This document shows, one piece after another, positions 49,702 through 58,399 of a DNA stretch of 64,000 nt. Source of the DNA: Polaromonas eurypsychrophila (GTDB taxonomy: Bacteria; Pseudomonadota; Gammaproteobacteria; Burkholderiales; Burkholderiaceae_C); the NCBI RefSeq assembly GCF_014641715.1, contig NZ_BMIG01000005.1:124001-188000 (forward strand), read 5' to 3'. Each line of letters starts with the position of its first letter. Position 1 is the first letter of the stretch. A program made the translations under genes and the position numbers. Below the pieces are notes generated by a model, which was given only the letters and a program-made list of their open reading frames with translations, was not told the DNA's origin and did not search any database.

Positions 49702-50163
49702 ATGAAAAACAAGAACAAAACCCTGGCGTCCTGGCTGGCTTTGGCCGGCGGCCAGTTGGGCATTCACCGCCTCTACCTGTATGGACTAGGCGACATGTTG
49801 GCTTGGCTGCACCCGATCGCCGCCGCGCTGGGTTGGTGGGGCGTCGAAAGGGTGCGGATGTACGGCCAGGACGACCAGCTCGCGTGGGCGCTGATTCCAA
49901 TCCTTGGATTTACCCTGGCCGGCACGGCGCTGACGGCGATTTATTACGGCCTGATGGCGCCTGAAAAATGGAATGCCCGGCACAACCCCGCCGCAACGCC
50001 GGATGCCGCTCCCGGCAGAACCAACTGGCTGACCATGGCGGCCATTGTGCTTGCGCTGCTGTTCGGCACCATTGCCCTGATGTCCAGCATCGTCTTCAGC
50101 TTTCAGCGTTACTTTGAGTACCAGGTTGAAGAAGCCCGGAAAATTTCGCAGCCTCTGAAATAG
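49702..50163 (+). CDS. TM2-like small membrane protein
   Basis: 153 residues. The first 50 (ASWLALAGGQLGIHRLYLYG onward) follow the TM2 pattern GxxGxHRxYLG with two close spans. A second part (LIPILGFTLAGTALTAIYYG and LTMAAIVLALLFGTIALMSS) adds two more spans. It is otherwise uncharacterised. It is probably co-transcribed with the acetyltransferase. Its stop borders repeat B. Confidence 0.7.
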   Translation: MKNKNKTLASWLALAGGQLGIHRLYLYGLGDMLAWLHPIAAALGWWGVERVRMYGQDDQLAWALIPILGFTLAGTALTAIYYGLMAPEKWNARHNPAATPDAAPGRTNWLTMAAIVLALLFGTIALMSSIVFSFQRYFEYQVEEARKISQPLK

Positions 50164-50170
50164 CGCCTCC

Positions 50171-50257
50171 ACGTTCGCTCGCTGCGCGTAGCTCTCTGCC
50201 CCCTATGGAGTGATGCGCCTGCGGGCCGGCGGAGCCGGACCCGCGTCCCCGGCTGGT
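50171..50257 (-). repeat. Repeat B copy 5
   Basis: ACGTTCGCTCGCTGCGCGTA, then GCGCCTGCGGGCCGGCGGAG and CCGGACCCGCGTCCCCGGCT. It fills the gap between the TM2-like gene and the convergent phosphate transporter gene. Confidence 0.75.
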
Positions 50258-50291
50258 AAAGAGGTCCGCCAGAACATTAAATGTGTGAGGC

Positions 50292-51302
50292 TCAGAACAA
50301 CTGCAGGCTGACCCAGTAGGCAATCGCCGCGACAAGGGCCGATGCCGGTATCGTGAAGATCCAGGCCCAGACAATGTTGCCCGCCACGCCCCAGCGAACC
50401 GCCGAGGCGCGCTGGGTCGAGCCGACACCGACGATGGCGCCTGTGATGGTGTGTGTGGTCGATACCGGAATGCCCAGGCCAGTGGCCAGAAACAAGGTGA
50501 TCGCTCCGCCGGTTTCCGCGCAGAAACCGCCAACCGGCTTGAGCTTGGTGATCTTTTGGCCCATGGTTTTCACGATGCGCCAACCGCCAAACATGGTGCC
50601 CGCAGCAATCGCGACGTAACAACTCACAATCGTCCAGGTCGGTGGCGCCGCGTCATTGACCGAGGTGTAGCCCGTGGCAATCAACAGCATCCAGATAATG
50701 CCTATGGTTTTTTGCGCGTCGTTGCCACCATGGCCCAGACTGTATGCGCCCGCCGAGACCAGTTGCATGCGACGGAACCAGCGGTCCACCCGCGAGGGCG
50801 TGGCACGGCGAAAGGCCCAGGCCACAACAACCATCATCAATGACCCAAGCAAAAAACCCAGCAGCGGTGACACAAAAATAAAGGCCACGGTTTTCAGGAC
50901 ACCGGTGGCAACCAGGGCGCCAGCGCCCGACTTGGCCATCACCGCGCCGACGATGCCACCAATCAGTGCGTGGGACGAACTGCTGGGTATGCCGTAGTAC
51001 CAGGTGAGCAGGTTCCAGCTGATGGCACCTGTCAGCGCGCCGAACACCACGTGGGTATCGACAATGCCCGGTTGCACGATGCCCTTACCCACGGTGGCGG
51101 CCACACTCAAATGAAAAATGAAGATGGCAATAAAGTTGAAAAACGCCGCAAACAACACGGCCTGACCGGGTTTGAGCACGCCGGTCGAAACCACGGTCGC
51201 AATGGAGTTGGCCGCATCGTGAAAGCCGTTCATAAAGTCGAAGGCAATCGCCAGCGCCACCAGCATGACCACAATCCACAGGGCAGTTTGGACGGTTTCC
51301 AT
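50292..51302 (-). CDS. pit: Low-affinity inorganic phosphate transporter (PiT family)
   Basis: 336-residue membrane protein from METVQTALWIVVMLVALA (ATG 51300-51302), about nine spans. The two PiT repeats are visible: FMNGFHDAANSIATVVSTGVL near the N-terminus and SAGAYSLGHGGNDAQKTIGI after the central loop, with GIPSSSSHALIGGIVGA and GIPVSTTHTITGAIVGVG as the paired Ser/Thr-rich motifs. It imports metal-phosphate driven by protons. It follows the DUF47 gene by 13 bases; the pair is a usual phosphate-uptake unit. Confidence 0.95.
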   Translation of the reverse strand: METVQTALWIVVMLVALAIAFDFMNGFHDAANSIATVVSTGVLKPGQAVLFAAFFNFIAIFIFHLSVAATVGKGIVQPGIVDTHVVFGALTGAISWNLLTWYYGIPSSSSHALIGGIVGAVMAKSGAGALVATGVLKTVAFIFVSPLLGFLLGSLMMVVVAWAFRRATPSRVDRWFRRMQLVSAGAYSLGHGGNDAQKTIGIIWMLLIATGYTSVNDAAPPTWTIVSCYVAIAAGTMFGGWRIVKTMGQKITKLKPVGGFCAETGGAITLFLATGLGIPVSTTHTITGAIVGVGSTQRASAVRWGVAGNIVWAWIFTIPASALVAAIAYWVSLQLF

Positions 51303-51315
51303 ACTTGCCGCAAGC

Positions 51316-51963
51316 CTATGAATTTTCGAGGACGATGCCCTCAATCAGGTTGGCCACGTCTTCACATTTGTCAGTGATGGTCTCCAGCAATTCATAGATC
51401 GCTTTGAGCTTGATGACCTCGCGCACATCAGGCTCTTCGCGGAACAACTTGCTCATGGCCGAGCGCATCACGCGGTCGGCGTCCGATTCGAGCTTGTCGA
51501 TCTCTTCGCAGGTCTTGAGCGCGGCCTCGGCCGTGGCCGCGTCGCTGAGCTTGTCGATCAGCGCCACCGCGTCCTTCAGGCGTTCGCAGCATTTGACGCT
51601 GAGGTCGGTCAGCCGCACGATGTCATCGGTCATGTGGCGCACGTCGTACAGCGCCATGGTTTCGGCGGAATCCTGAATCAGGTCGGCCACGTCGTCCATG
51701 GTGTTGATCAGCGAGTGGATTTGCTCGCGGTCGATAGGCGTGATGAAGGTCTTGTGCAGCATGCGGTTCACCTCCTGGGTGATCCGGTCGGCAGCACGTT
51801 CCGCGGTGTCAACCTCACGGTTGTAGCTTTCCCGTTTTTCGATGTCGCTGTAGTTGGCAACGAGATTGGAAAAAGCACGGGCCGCCTCGACGATGCGGTC
51901 GGCATGCTGGTTAAACAATTCGAAAAAATTGCCTTCACGCGGCAAAAGCCTGCCAAACAGCAT
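51316..51963 (-). CDS. DUF47/PhoU-like phosphate transport regulator
   Basis: 215 residues, all-helical, starting MLFGRLLPREGNFFELFNQHA (ATG 51961-51963, AGGAGTTGAAG just upstream; a TTG two codons earlier is less likely). Helical pairs carry PhoU-type acidic motifs such as EVDTAERAADRITQEVNRML and EEIDKLESDADRVMRSAMSK, which bind metal clusters in PhoU. It probably gates or regulates the adjacent Pit transporter. A Pho-box-like sequence lies about 20 bases upstream. Confidence 0.93.
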   Translation of the reverse strand: MLFGRLLPREGNFFELFNQHADRIVEAARAFSNLVANYSDIEKRESYNREVDTAERAADRITQEVNRMLHKTFITPIDREQIHSLINTMDDVADLIQDSAETMALYDVRHMTDDIVRLTDLSVKCCERLKDAVALIDKLSDAATAEAALKTCEEIDKLESDADRVMRSAMSKLFREEPDVREVIKLKAIYELLETITDKCEDVANLIEGIVLENS

Positions 51964-51982
51964 CTTCAACTCCTGGGAAAAT

Positions 51983-52000
51983 GTGTCAATTCAATGACAA
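51983..52000 (-). promoter_or_regulatory. Pho-box-like sequence upstream of DUF47-pit
   Basis: Minus strand TTGTCATTGAATTGACAC: two TTGTCAT-like heptamers separated by four bases, as in the PhoB box (CTGTCAT pattern). The first heptamer matches 6 of 7, the second 4 of 7. A single box is weak evidence but fits the gene content. Confidence 0.45.
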
Positions 52001-52066
52001 TTTTGTAACTCCTGAGAGTTTAACTGCCAGCCTATCGTGCCGGTCTTGCTTCGGCCGCCCAGACGC

Positions 52067-53089
52067 CTAAGGCAAGAGCAGGACCACCAGCGTCAGGGTC
52101 AGCAGCGCCATCACGGTGGACACCAGCACACTGGCGGTGATCAGGTCCTCGGCCACGCCGTAACGCTGGGAAAACATGAACACATTGGCACCTATGGGCA
52201 AGGCGGCCACCACAACCATGGCCGCCATGGGCACCCCGTCAACACCCAGTAGCCGGCACAGCAGGGCCACCAGCAGCGGATGCAACAGGTTTTTCAAGCC
52301 GGTCAGCGCCAGCGCCTGGCGCCAGTACCGGCCGACCTGCGACAAGGCGAGCGTCACGCCGACCAGCAGCAAGGCCAGCGGGCCGAAAGCATTGGCCAAC
52401 AGTTCCAGCGGCCGGTTGATCACAGCGGGAATGTTCAGCGAGGTCTGCGCGAACACCAGCCCGCAGATGATGGGCAGAGGCACCGGATGGAATACCGCAT
52501 TCCTGAAAGCACCCAACACCGCCTACACCGAGCGCCGGCGCAACGCCGCCCGGTCGGTGCCGGCGCCTGGCTGACCGTTTTGCTCATGCGCTACCGCCAG
52601 CTCCAGCACCACCACCGCGCTGGTCAGCAGCACCAGCGAATGCACCGAGATCAGTGTCAGTAGCGTGATCAGCCCTTCCGGTCCGTACATCAGGTTGACC
52701 AGCGGGATGCCGATCATCACCGTGTTGGAAAAAGTCGCTGCAAGCGCGAGGACTGCCGCTCGGCGGTTGAAGCCCTGCACCAGCAGGGTGCCGGCAAAAA
52801 GCAAAAAGGCGGCGACAAAGTAGGCCAGCACCGGCCTGAAGTCGAGCTGCTCGATGTGCACCTGGCTCATGGTGCGAAACAGCAGCACCGGCGTGAGCAC
52901 CAGAAACACCAGATTTCCAAGGTCTTTTGTGCCTGCAGCCCTTATCCAGCCTGCACGTCCAGCTATAAAACCAATAGCAATCAGAAGCACCACGGGGACC
53001 AGGGACGCAAAAACCGGCGAATTCGTGCGGCGATTATCTGCGCCGGCAAGGGGGCTTTTCGGGAGCGGCGCCAGGTTTTCGCTTTTCAT
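52067..53089 (-). pseudogene. AEC-family (auxin efflux carrier-like) transporter interrupted by an in-frame TAG
   Basis: Reads from MKSENLAPLPKSPLAG (ATG 53087-53089) through VPVVLLIAIGFIAGRAG, then FSNTVMIGIPLVNLMYG, a normal AEC N-terminal half. It then stops at TAG 52523-52525 after LRRRSV. The same frame resumes at once with AVLGAFRNAVFHPVPLPIIC and continues through YGVAEDLITASVLVSTVMAL to 52067. One amber codon thus splits an otherwise complete protein of about 340 residues. The N-terminus is also odd: the family start (NSPVFASLVPVVLL) follows ACG where an ATG would be expected. A segment near IAGRAGWIRAAG is encoded by repeat A-like DNA. Probably non-functional unless suppressed. Confidence 0.75.
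52932..52984 (-). repeat. Repeat A copy 8, inside the AEC pseudogene
   Basis: CCTGCAGCCCTTATCCAGCC, then GTCCAGCTATAAAACCAATA and GCAATCAG. It aligns well with the repeat and its ATAGCAA end, yet it also encodes conserved AEC residues. Codons here (ATA, GGA, GCA, AGG) are unlike the rest of the gene. Confidence 0.45.
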
Positions 53090-53139
53090 CCTGGACCTGT
53101 CCGGGATCCCTCTTTGCTTCTCGTACTTTGAGCGTGTGC

Positions 53140-53370
53140 CTGCACCTGCTGGCCGGGGGTTGCCCGGCAGCAACTCACTTTTCTTTGTCTCGCCAAAGAA
53201 AAGTACCCAAAAGAAAGGCGACCCGATGGTCCGGGTCCCGCCGCTTCGCTGCGGGCAACCTGCGGTGCTCGCCGAAAACGGGGTCGAGCTCGAACTCGCT
53301 GCGCTCAGACAATCGCTCGCCCTGATCCGTTGTCGGCTGCGCTCCTCGGCCCAGCCCGACGGGTGGGGGA
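53140..53370. repeat. Intergenic mosaic repeat with CTTTTCTTTG/CAAAGAAAAG inverted arms
   Basis: Part of a 510-base gap between the AEC pseudogene and the TonB receptor gene. A perfect 10-bp inverted repeat CTTTTCTTTG-TCTCGC-CAAAGAAAAG (53178-53203) opens it, followed by AAAGAAAGGCGACCCGATGG and a GC-rich stretch. This type of block is widespread in Burkholderiales and Xanthomonadales, from memory. The remainder of the gap (53371-53599) has no gene I can support. Confidence 0.55.
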
Positions 53371-53599
53371 AGACGACAAACATCCAATACCAATACCGAA
53401 TTCAATCCGGAGTGCAGGAAGCGCAAAGCGCTTCCTGCATGGGAATCCCAAGTGGCCGTCATGTTTGCACGCGAGCGCAGCGCACCCGGCCAAATGAAGT
53501 CCCCCTCCATCGCCCAGCGGGGCGAGGGAGGGGTTAGGGGAGGGAGTGGGGAGTTGGAACTACTGGCCGAAGCGGACCACAGCCGCAGCGTGACGCTAG

Positions 53600-55693
53600 T
53601 TAGAAACTCGCCTGCAATCCGACCTTCAAACTGCGACCTGGCAAAGGGGCTTTCGGAAACGCTGTGCTCGTCAGCACAGAAGTCGCGCTGTAGGCCAGTT
53701 TGTCGGTGAGGTTGTCGAGCCGGACGTACCACATCAGCCTGCCCGCGCCAGCTTTCACGCGGTAAGTCGCCGCTGCATTCCACAGGGTGTAGGCGCCGGT
53801 CTCGCCGGTCGGTGCAGCGGGCACGCGCTTCTGCGCAGCGTTGTGGTCAAAGCCAAAGTTCGCGCCCCAGGGTCCGCCGGCCCAAAGCAGAGACGCGCCC
53901 ACACGCCAGGGCGCGATGCGCGGCAGATGCCGGCCGTTGCTCAAATTGGTGGCGCGCACCATGTCGCCGCGCAGCGCCAGATCCACTCGCGAGGCACCTT
54001 CGAGCAGGCGAATGTTGCCGCTGGCCTCGACGCCGGTAAAACGCGCCCTCACCTGCTCGTAGCGGAACTCAGCCAACGGGTTGAACTCGGCGCCCGACGC
54101 GGTGAAGCCCGGGTTGCCCAGGTCTTCCACCGGATTGAGTTCGCCGTCCTCGGCATTGCGCGTCAGGCCGGGGGTCTGGTTCAACGCAATGTAATTCTTG
54201 AAGCGACTCACATAGGTGTTCAGCTTGAAGCTGTGGCCGCCCGACTTCCAGGCCGCGCCCACGTCAATGTTGTTCGACTGCTCTTTGGCCAAGTTCGCAT
54301 TACCGACTTCATAGGCTGCAGTCGCGATGTGCGGGCCGTCGGCAAACAGCTCGTAGTCCTTGGGCGCGCGCTCGGTGTGCGCCAGGTTGCTGGTGATCTG
54401 CCAGCCCGGTGCAACATTCCACAAACCACCCAGGGCATAACTGCCAGGCTTGAAGTCCCTGGTCGCCGGGGTGAAGCGCGCAACGCCCGGGTTGCCGAAA
54501 GACTCGACCTGGACCGACTCCAAGCGTCCGCCCAAGCTCAGTTTCCCCCAAGACATACCCAACTCTTCATAGGCAAAAATAGCCGACTGCGAGGTCTTGC
54601 TGTAAGGCGCAAAAGCCTCGGCACCGTCGGCAGAAAAGCGGTTCGACTCGGTCTGGAAACCAAACACGCCGTCAAGATTGCCGACCTTCGCATGGCGCGC
54701 CTCCAGCCGGAAGTCGCTGCCCTTGTTCTTGAAGACGGTGCCCGCTGTGGTGCCTTCAAACTCTGTATGCCCGTAGTCGGTCTGGCTGTATTGACCCTTG
54801 ATGCTTTGTAGCGGGCCGCCCAGGTTGCGCAGCTCGCCCTCAAGCGCGTAGCGGTTGGACTTCATGCCAATGGTGACCTCGTCTTCGGCCACCGTGCCAT
54901 AGATGCTACGGTAGATGCTGGCTGAGGCACCCAGGTAGCCATGATCGAAAAACACCGAGCCGCCGACCGCGCCGCCGCTAACCTCGCTGGCCGAATTGCA
55001 GATGCGTTGCGCAGTTGTCGTGACGCCGGCCTTGGTGCAGTTCAGCTCGCGCGGCACCTTTGCGTCGCTGGTCTGGCGGTCGAACGCATCAACATGCAGG
55101 CTGTAGCGCTTGTTGCCGCCTTCGAGCAACACACCCTTGCCGCGCTCCGAATTGCCGGTGGCGGCGTTGACATCAACCTTGCCGCTGATGCCGCCCTTGT
55201 CGTCAAACTGCGCCTCGCGCGGGATGCGGTTGTCGATCACGTTGACCACACCACCGACGGCGCTGCCGCCATAGAGCAGCGCACCGGGTCCGCGCAGCAC
55301 CTCGATGCGCTCGATGCTCAGAGGGTCGCTGGTCACCGAGTGGTCGTAGCTGAGGCTGGACGCGTCGAGCGAACCCCCGCCATTGGCCAGAATGCGGATG
55401 CGGTCGCCGTCCAGCCCGCGGATGATGGGCCGGCTGGCATTGGGGCCGAAATAGGTGCTGCTGACACCGGGCGTGCCGTCCAGCGTTTCACCAAGCGTGG
55501 TTTTTGAACGCAGCAGCAAGCCGTCGCCGGAATACTGCGTGGCTGGCGCGATCAGATCAACCGCGCCCAGCGGGTTGCCGGTCACGGTGATTTCTTTCAG
55601 GGAAGATGCAGCCGTCTGCGCCTGCGCCAGCGGGCAGCCGAGCGCGAACAGGGTCAGCGCGCCGACGGCGCTGCGGGGAAATAATTTTTTCAT
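53600..55693 (-). CDS. TonB-dependent outer-membrane receptor (ZnuD-like)
   Basis: 697 residues. Signal peptide ending ALGCPLAQAQ, then a TonB-box-like LKEITVTGN, a plug domain (about 45-165) with RPIIRGLDGDRIRILANGG and IERIEVLRGPGALLYGGSA, and a 22-strand barrel ending in the usual aromatic C-terminus LKVGLQASF. The plug region RILANGGGSLDASSLSYDHSV and overall length resemble ZnuD-type zinc receptors. The neighbouring Zur-like regulator and metal-type ABC genes make zinc (or another metal complex) the likely substrate; that is inference from context. It is last in the co-directional cluster, 231 bases after its neighbour. Confidence 0.88.
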   Translation of the reverse strand: MKKLFPRSAVGALTLFALGCPLAQAQTAASSLKEITVTGNPLGAVDLIAPATQYSGDGLLLRSKTTLGETLDGTPGVSSTYFGPNASRPIIRGLDGDRIRILANGGGSLDASSLSYDHSVTSDPLSIERIEVLRGPGALLYGGSAVGGVVNVIDNRIPREAQFDDKGGISGKVDVNAATGNSERGKGVLLEGGNKRYSLHVDAFDRQTSDAKVPRELNCTKAGVTTTAQRICNSASEVSGGAVGGSVFFDHGYLGASASIYRSIYGTVAEDEVTIGMKSNRYALEGELRNLGGPLQSIKGQYSQTDYGHTEFEGTTAGTVFKNKGSDFRLEARHAKVGNLDGVFGFQTESNRFSADGAEAFAPYSKTSQSAIFAYEELGMSWGKLSLGGRLESVQVESFGNPGVARFTPATRDFKPGSYALGGLWNVAPGWQITSNLAHTERAPKDYELFADGPHIATAAYEVGNANLAKEQSNNIDVGAAWKSGGHSFKLNTYVSRFKNYIALNQTPGLTRNAEDGELNPVEDLGNPGFTASGAEFNPLAEFRYEQVRARFTGVEASGNIRLLEGASRVDLALRGDMVRATNLSNGRHLPRIAPWRVGASLLWAGGPWGANFGFDHNAAQKRVPAAPTGETGAYTLWNAAATYRVKAGAGRLMWYVRLDNLTDKLAYSATSVLTSTAFPKAPLPGRSLKVGLQASF

Positions 55694-55826
55694 GGGGACT
55701 CGTTGAATCGGGAAAGAACACCCCAGGCAGGCCGCAGCCGGGCCTGGAGAACTTCGGATCCTTTGCGGAACTCAGCGCCGTGACTGGCGCCGCAGGGTGG
55801 GATGGGATGCAAGGCGCAATTTGCAG

Positions 55827-55847
55827 CCAATAGCGTGACTATTGGCA
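55827..55847. other. Perfect hairpin GCCAATAG-CGTGA-CTATTGGC upstream of the TonB receptor
   Basis: 8-bp arms around a 5-base loop, in the 231-base gap ahead of the receptor gene. It may be the centre of another repeat (the flanks GCAAGGCGCAATTTGCA and GGATTGCAACGCCGC look repetitive) or a regulatory site. I cannot tell which. Confidence 0.45.
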
Positions 55848-55924
55848 AGGATTGCAACGCCGCAGACCGCCCGATCCTGCGGATGCCGGACACGCGGTGG
55901 GTTACGCAGAAGATCCGTAAGGAT

Positions 55925-56314
55925 TCAGCGAGTCAGGGGCGGGCCACGCGCTTCAAAAAGCGCGGCCCGGCGGGCGAGTACTTCGCCCTCGAGAAAATGG
56001 AAAACAAAGGAAGACAAAACAACCGGCAGCACCAGCGCGGGCGGAGCCGGCAAAACCCCGCTGTGGCACAGCTGGTCGTAAACGCGGCAGTCGGAATCAT
56101 CGGCGTGGATCGAAAACAAATCGGCCTGCCAGCCCTGTCCATCGGCATGTTCATGCGCGTAGCTGCCGTCGTCAAGGGCATGCGCGTGTGTCGCGAGAAG
56201 CGAGCCACCCGCGCCGTGCACCACGCCGTGCATCAGGCCCAGCATGGGCGCGAGCAGCAGCGCCAGGGCCAGATAGCCCCAGACCGCCCGCCACGCCATG
56301 CGCCGGATCACCAT
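55925..56314 (-). CDS. His/Cys-rich membrane-anchored protein of the zinc-type cluster (DUF2946-like)
   Basis: 129 residues. An N-terminal membrane span (VWGYLALALLLAPMLGLM) is followed by a His-rich stretch (HGVVHGAGG, THAHALDDGSYAHEHADG), a Cys pair in DDSDCRVYDQLCHSG, and a second hydrophobic segment (LVLPVVLSSFVFHFL). The spaced His and Cys suggest metal or thiol chemistry on the periplasmic side; DUF2946 proteins look like this and often sit beside copper or zinc genes (family memory). It starts 6 bases after the DUF3299 gene. Confidence 0.75.
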   Translation of the reverse strand: MVIRRMAWRAVWGYLALALLLAPMLGLMHGVVHGAGGSLLATHAHALDDGSYAHEHADGQGWQADLFSIHADDSDCRVYDQLCHSGVLPAPPALVLPVVLSSFVFHFLEGEVLARRAALFEARGPPLTR

Positions 56315-56320
56315 GTGCGT

Positions 56321-56893
56321 TTACTTCACCGTGACCGCATCGTTGATACGGTAATACAGGCCATACGGGTCGTCATGCAGCACCTGCAAGCGGCCCTCGA
56401 CCACCACAGCGTCCATGCTGTATTCGACAGGTGTTTTGGTTTTGACCTCGACCATGCTCTCGGGCCCGCCCGGCAGGCAGAACGAGCAACTCAGCGGCAC
56501 CGACGACAGCAGGAAATGGCGCTGCTTTTTGCCCGGCTCCAGCGGCATCATGAAACCCTGGATACGCTGGGTCTTGCCGTTCATGTCGAGCTGGCCGGCG
56601 GTAAACACCGGCAGGATGCGGTTCTTCTCGTTTTTTGTCTTGACATCGGTCAGCACCGACCAGGCCAACACGTCATCGCGCGGGGCCAGTGGCGCAAACG
56701 GGCTGTTGGCACCATGCACACCGGCACCCTGCCCGGCCGGCAAGCCTGCGCCGGCCGCAGCCGCCGGCGCGGCGGGTTTGCTGCTGCCCGGTGGCAAGGG
56801 CGAACTGAGCTGCGCTTGCGCGCACCCGCCGGCAATCAACAGGCCCAGCAGCAGCGACTGGGGCTTGAAGGCAATGGAAGTGATGCGTCGCAT
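56321..56893 (-). CDS. DUF3299 secreted protein
   Basis: 190 residues from MRRITSIAFKPQSLLLGLLI (ATG 56891-56893, GGAGAATTTC upstream). Signal ends near AQAQLSS; a Pro/Ala/Gly linker follows. The DUF3299 core is WSVLTDVKTKNEKN, IQGFMMPLEPGKKQRHFLL and VPLSCSFCLPGGPESMVEV with two close Cys. DUF3299 proteins occur in Zur-controlled loci such as Pseudomonas PA4066 (from memory). The Cys pair may bind metal or form a disulfide. It belongs to the seven-gene cluster led by the Fur-type regulator. Confidence 0.85.
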   Translation of the reverse strand: MRRITSIAFKPQSLLLGLLIAGGCAQAQLSSPLPPGSSKPAAPAAAAGAGLPAGQGAGVHGANSPFAPLAPRDDVLAWSVLTDVKTKNEKNRILPVFTAGQLDMNGKTQRIQGFMMPLEPGKKQRHFLLSSVPLSCSFCLPGGPESMVEVKTKTPVEYSMDAVVVEGRLQVLHDDPYGLYYRINDAVTVK

Positions 56894-56927
56894 GAAATTC
56901 TCCAAAAAACGGTTCAGACGGGGCGCG

Positions 56928-57191
56928 TCAATGCGCATGTTTCATTCCACAGTATTTTCCCACCGCCAGCCCTTTGCAGGAAGCCTGCAGGTCTTTCATG
57001 CAGACATCTTCCTTTTTGCCCGACTCCAGGCACTTGGCGGCAGCCTGATGCGCCGTGGCCATGGCGCGGTGGCGCAATACGTCCTCCTTGGTTTGCTTGT
57101 CGCTGTGCTGCGCATGCGCTATCGAAAAAGTAGCTGCAAGTGCAAGCACAGCAAGGGCTGGGGCAATTTTTTTCATTAATTTCATGGACAT
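56928..57191 (-). CDS. Small periplasmic Cys/His protein of the zinc-type cluster
   Basis: 87 residues from MSMKLMKKIAPALAVLALAA (ATG 57189-57191, AAGGTGA 6-7 bases upstream; a GTG at 57198-57200 overlaps the permease stop). Signal cleaved near AHAQ. The mature part is helical with four Cys (AAKCLESGKKEDVCMKDLQA, SCKGLAVGKYCGMK) spaced as two hairpin pairs, and ends KHAH. The helix-turn Cys pattern recalls small twin-CX9C-like metal or thiol proteins, but I do not recognise a family. It is co-transcribed with the ABC pair. Confidence 0.75.
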   Translation of the reverse strand: MSMKLMKKIAPALAVLALAATFSIAHAQHSDKQTKEDVLRHRAMATAHQAAAKCLESGKKEDVCMKDLQASCKGLAVGKYCGMKHAH

Positions 57192-57196
57192 TCGGT

Positions 57197-58399
57197 TCAC
57201 CTTGATTGCAAAAGTTCAAACACCTGGACCCGGTACGCCTCGTACGCTGGAAGCAGCGCCGACAGCAGCGCCACGCCCACGGCGAGCGCCGGGACACTCC
57301 ACAACCCGACCGGCCAGGACAGCCCACCGATCAGCACGGATTTGTCGACCTGCAGAAACCAGACCAGCGCGGCCATCAGTTCCTGCCCGGCCAGCACGCC
57401 GATCAGCGTGGCCAGCAGGGCGAGCCACAGCGCCTCACACAGCAGCAGCGCCGCGACCTTGCGCGGCGGCGCGCCCAGCATGCGCAGCAGCGCCAGGTCG
57501 GCGCGGCGCTCGCGCACAGCGCTCCACAGCGCGATGAAGACACTGAGCCCGGCCGTCAGCAGCAGCACACCGGCCAGCGCGCGCAGCACGTCGGTGCCGA
57601 CGCCGATCAGCCTCAGGAGGCGCGTGATCTCCAGCGCTGGCGCGGCCGCCTGCATCTCGGTGGTGGTGTTCACAAAACGCGGAAAGGTCACGGCCGCCAG
57701 CGGTGTGCGGTACCGGATCAGCGCCAGCGTGACCTCGCGCTCTTCTTCCAGCACCTTGCGATCCTCGGCGTCCAGTGCCGTGTGGTCTTCATGGACCTGC
57801 CAGACCGATTCCAGTGCCGTCAGCACCAGCCGGTCCAGCACCGAGCCACCGGACGCCAGCACGCCGCTGACGATATAAGGTGTCTGGCCGTGGCTGTCAC
57901 CGCCGCCCGCCAGGCCGTGGCTGCCGACGAAGCGGTCACCGACTTTCAGGCCGGTTTGCGCCGCCACCTGCGCGCCGAGCACGGCCTGCAAGGGGGCAGT
58001 CCAGACCCCGCCCTGCAAAAAAATGGCCTGGTAGTGCCTGAGGTAGTCCGGCGTACTGCCAACAATGCGAAAGCCGCGGTAGCTGTCGCCCAGGCTGATC
58101 GGTATCAGTTTGGCCACCTGCGGATGTTGTTCAAGTTCCTTCACCGCCGCCAGCGGCACGTTGCCGGTAGGCGCATCGATGTGGAACACACCCGACAGAA
58201 TCAACTGCATCGGGCTGCCCTTGGCGCCCACCACCACGTCGATACCGGCGAGGTCGCGCTCGAAGGCCTTGTCGATCTGGTGGCTGGCCAGCAGCACAAA
58301 AGTCAGCGACGCCAGCCCCAGGCTCAGCAGCAACACATTGAGCCCCGCAGCCAGCGGCCGGGACCACAGGAAGCGCCATGCCAGCGCTATTGTTTTCAT
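57197..58399 (-). CDS. MacB/LolC-type ABC transporter permease (FtsX domain)
   Basis: 400 residues. One N-terminal span (LWSRPLAAGLNVLLLSLGLA), a large periplasmic domain (about 40-255), then three spans in the FtsX core (VLLLTAGLSVFIALWSAVRE, LLCEALWLALLATLIGVLAG, VGLWSVPALAVGVALLSALL). It pairs with the ATPase upstream to move a substrate from inner membrane or periplasm, as MacB and LolCDE do. The ATG (58397-58399) overlaps the ATPase stop (ATGA) and lies within repeat A. MacB-like pairs in Zur loci (for example Pseudomonas PA4064-PA4065) suggest a zinc role. Confidence 0.9.
   Translation of the reverse strand: MKTIALAWRFLWSRPLAAGLNVLLLSLGLASLTFVLLASHQIDKAFERDLAGIDVVVGAKGSPMQLILSGVFHIDAPTGNVPLAAVKELEQHPQVAKLIPISLGDSYRGFRIVGSTPDYLRHYQAIFLQGGVWTAPLQAVLGAQVAAQTGLKVGDRFVGSHGLAGGGDSHGQTPYIVSGVLASGGSVLDRLVLTALESVWQVHEDHTALDAEDRKVLEEEREVTLALIRYRTPLAAVTFPRFVNTTTEMQAAAPALEITRLLRLIGVGTDVLRALAGVLLLTAGLSVFIALWSAVRERRADLALLRMLGAPPRKVAALLLCEALWLALLATLIGVLAGQELMAALVWFLQVDKSVLIGGLSWPVGLWSVPALAVGVALLSALLPAYEAYRVQVFELLQSR

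Noticed and set aside
52067-52519. Taking the C-terminal AEC half as a separate 150-residue gene
   Set aside because: It is in frame with the upstream half across a single TAG and lacks its own plausible start site.
55802-57133. 443-codon open frame opposite the DUF3299 and His/Cys genes
   Set aside because: The minus-strand frames have signal peptides, ribosome-binding sites and family patterns; this frame has none.
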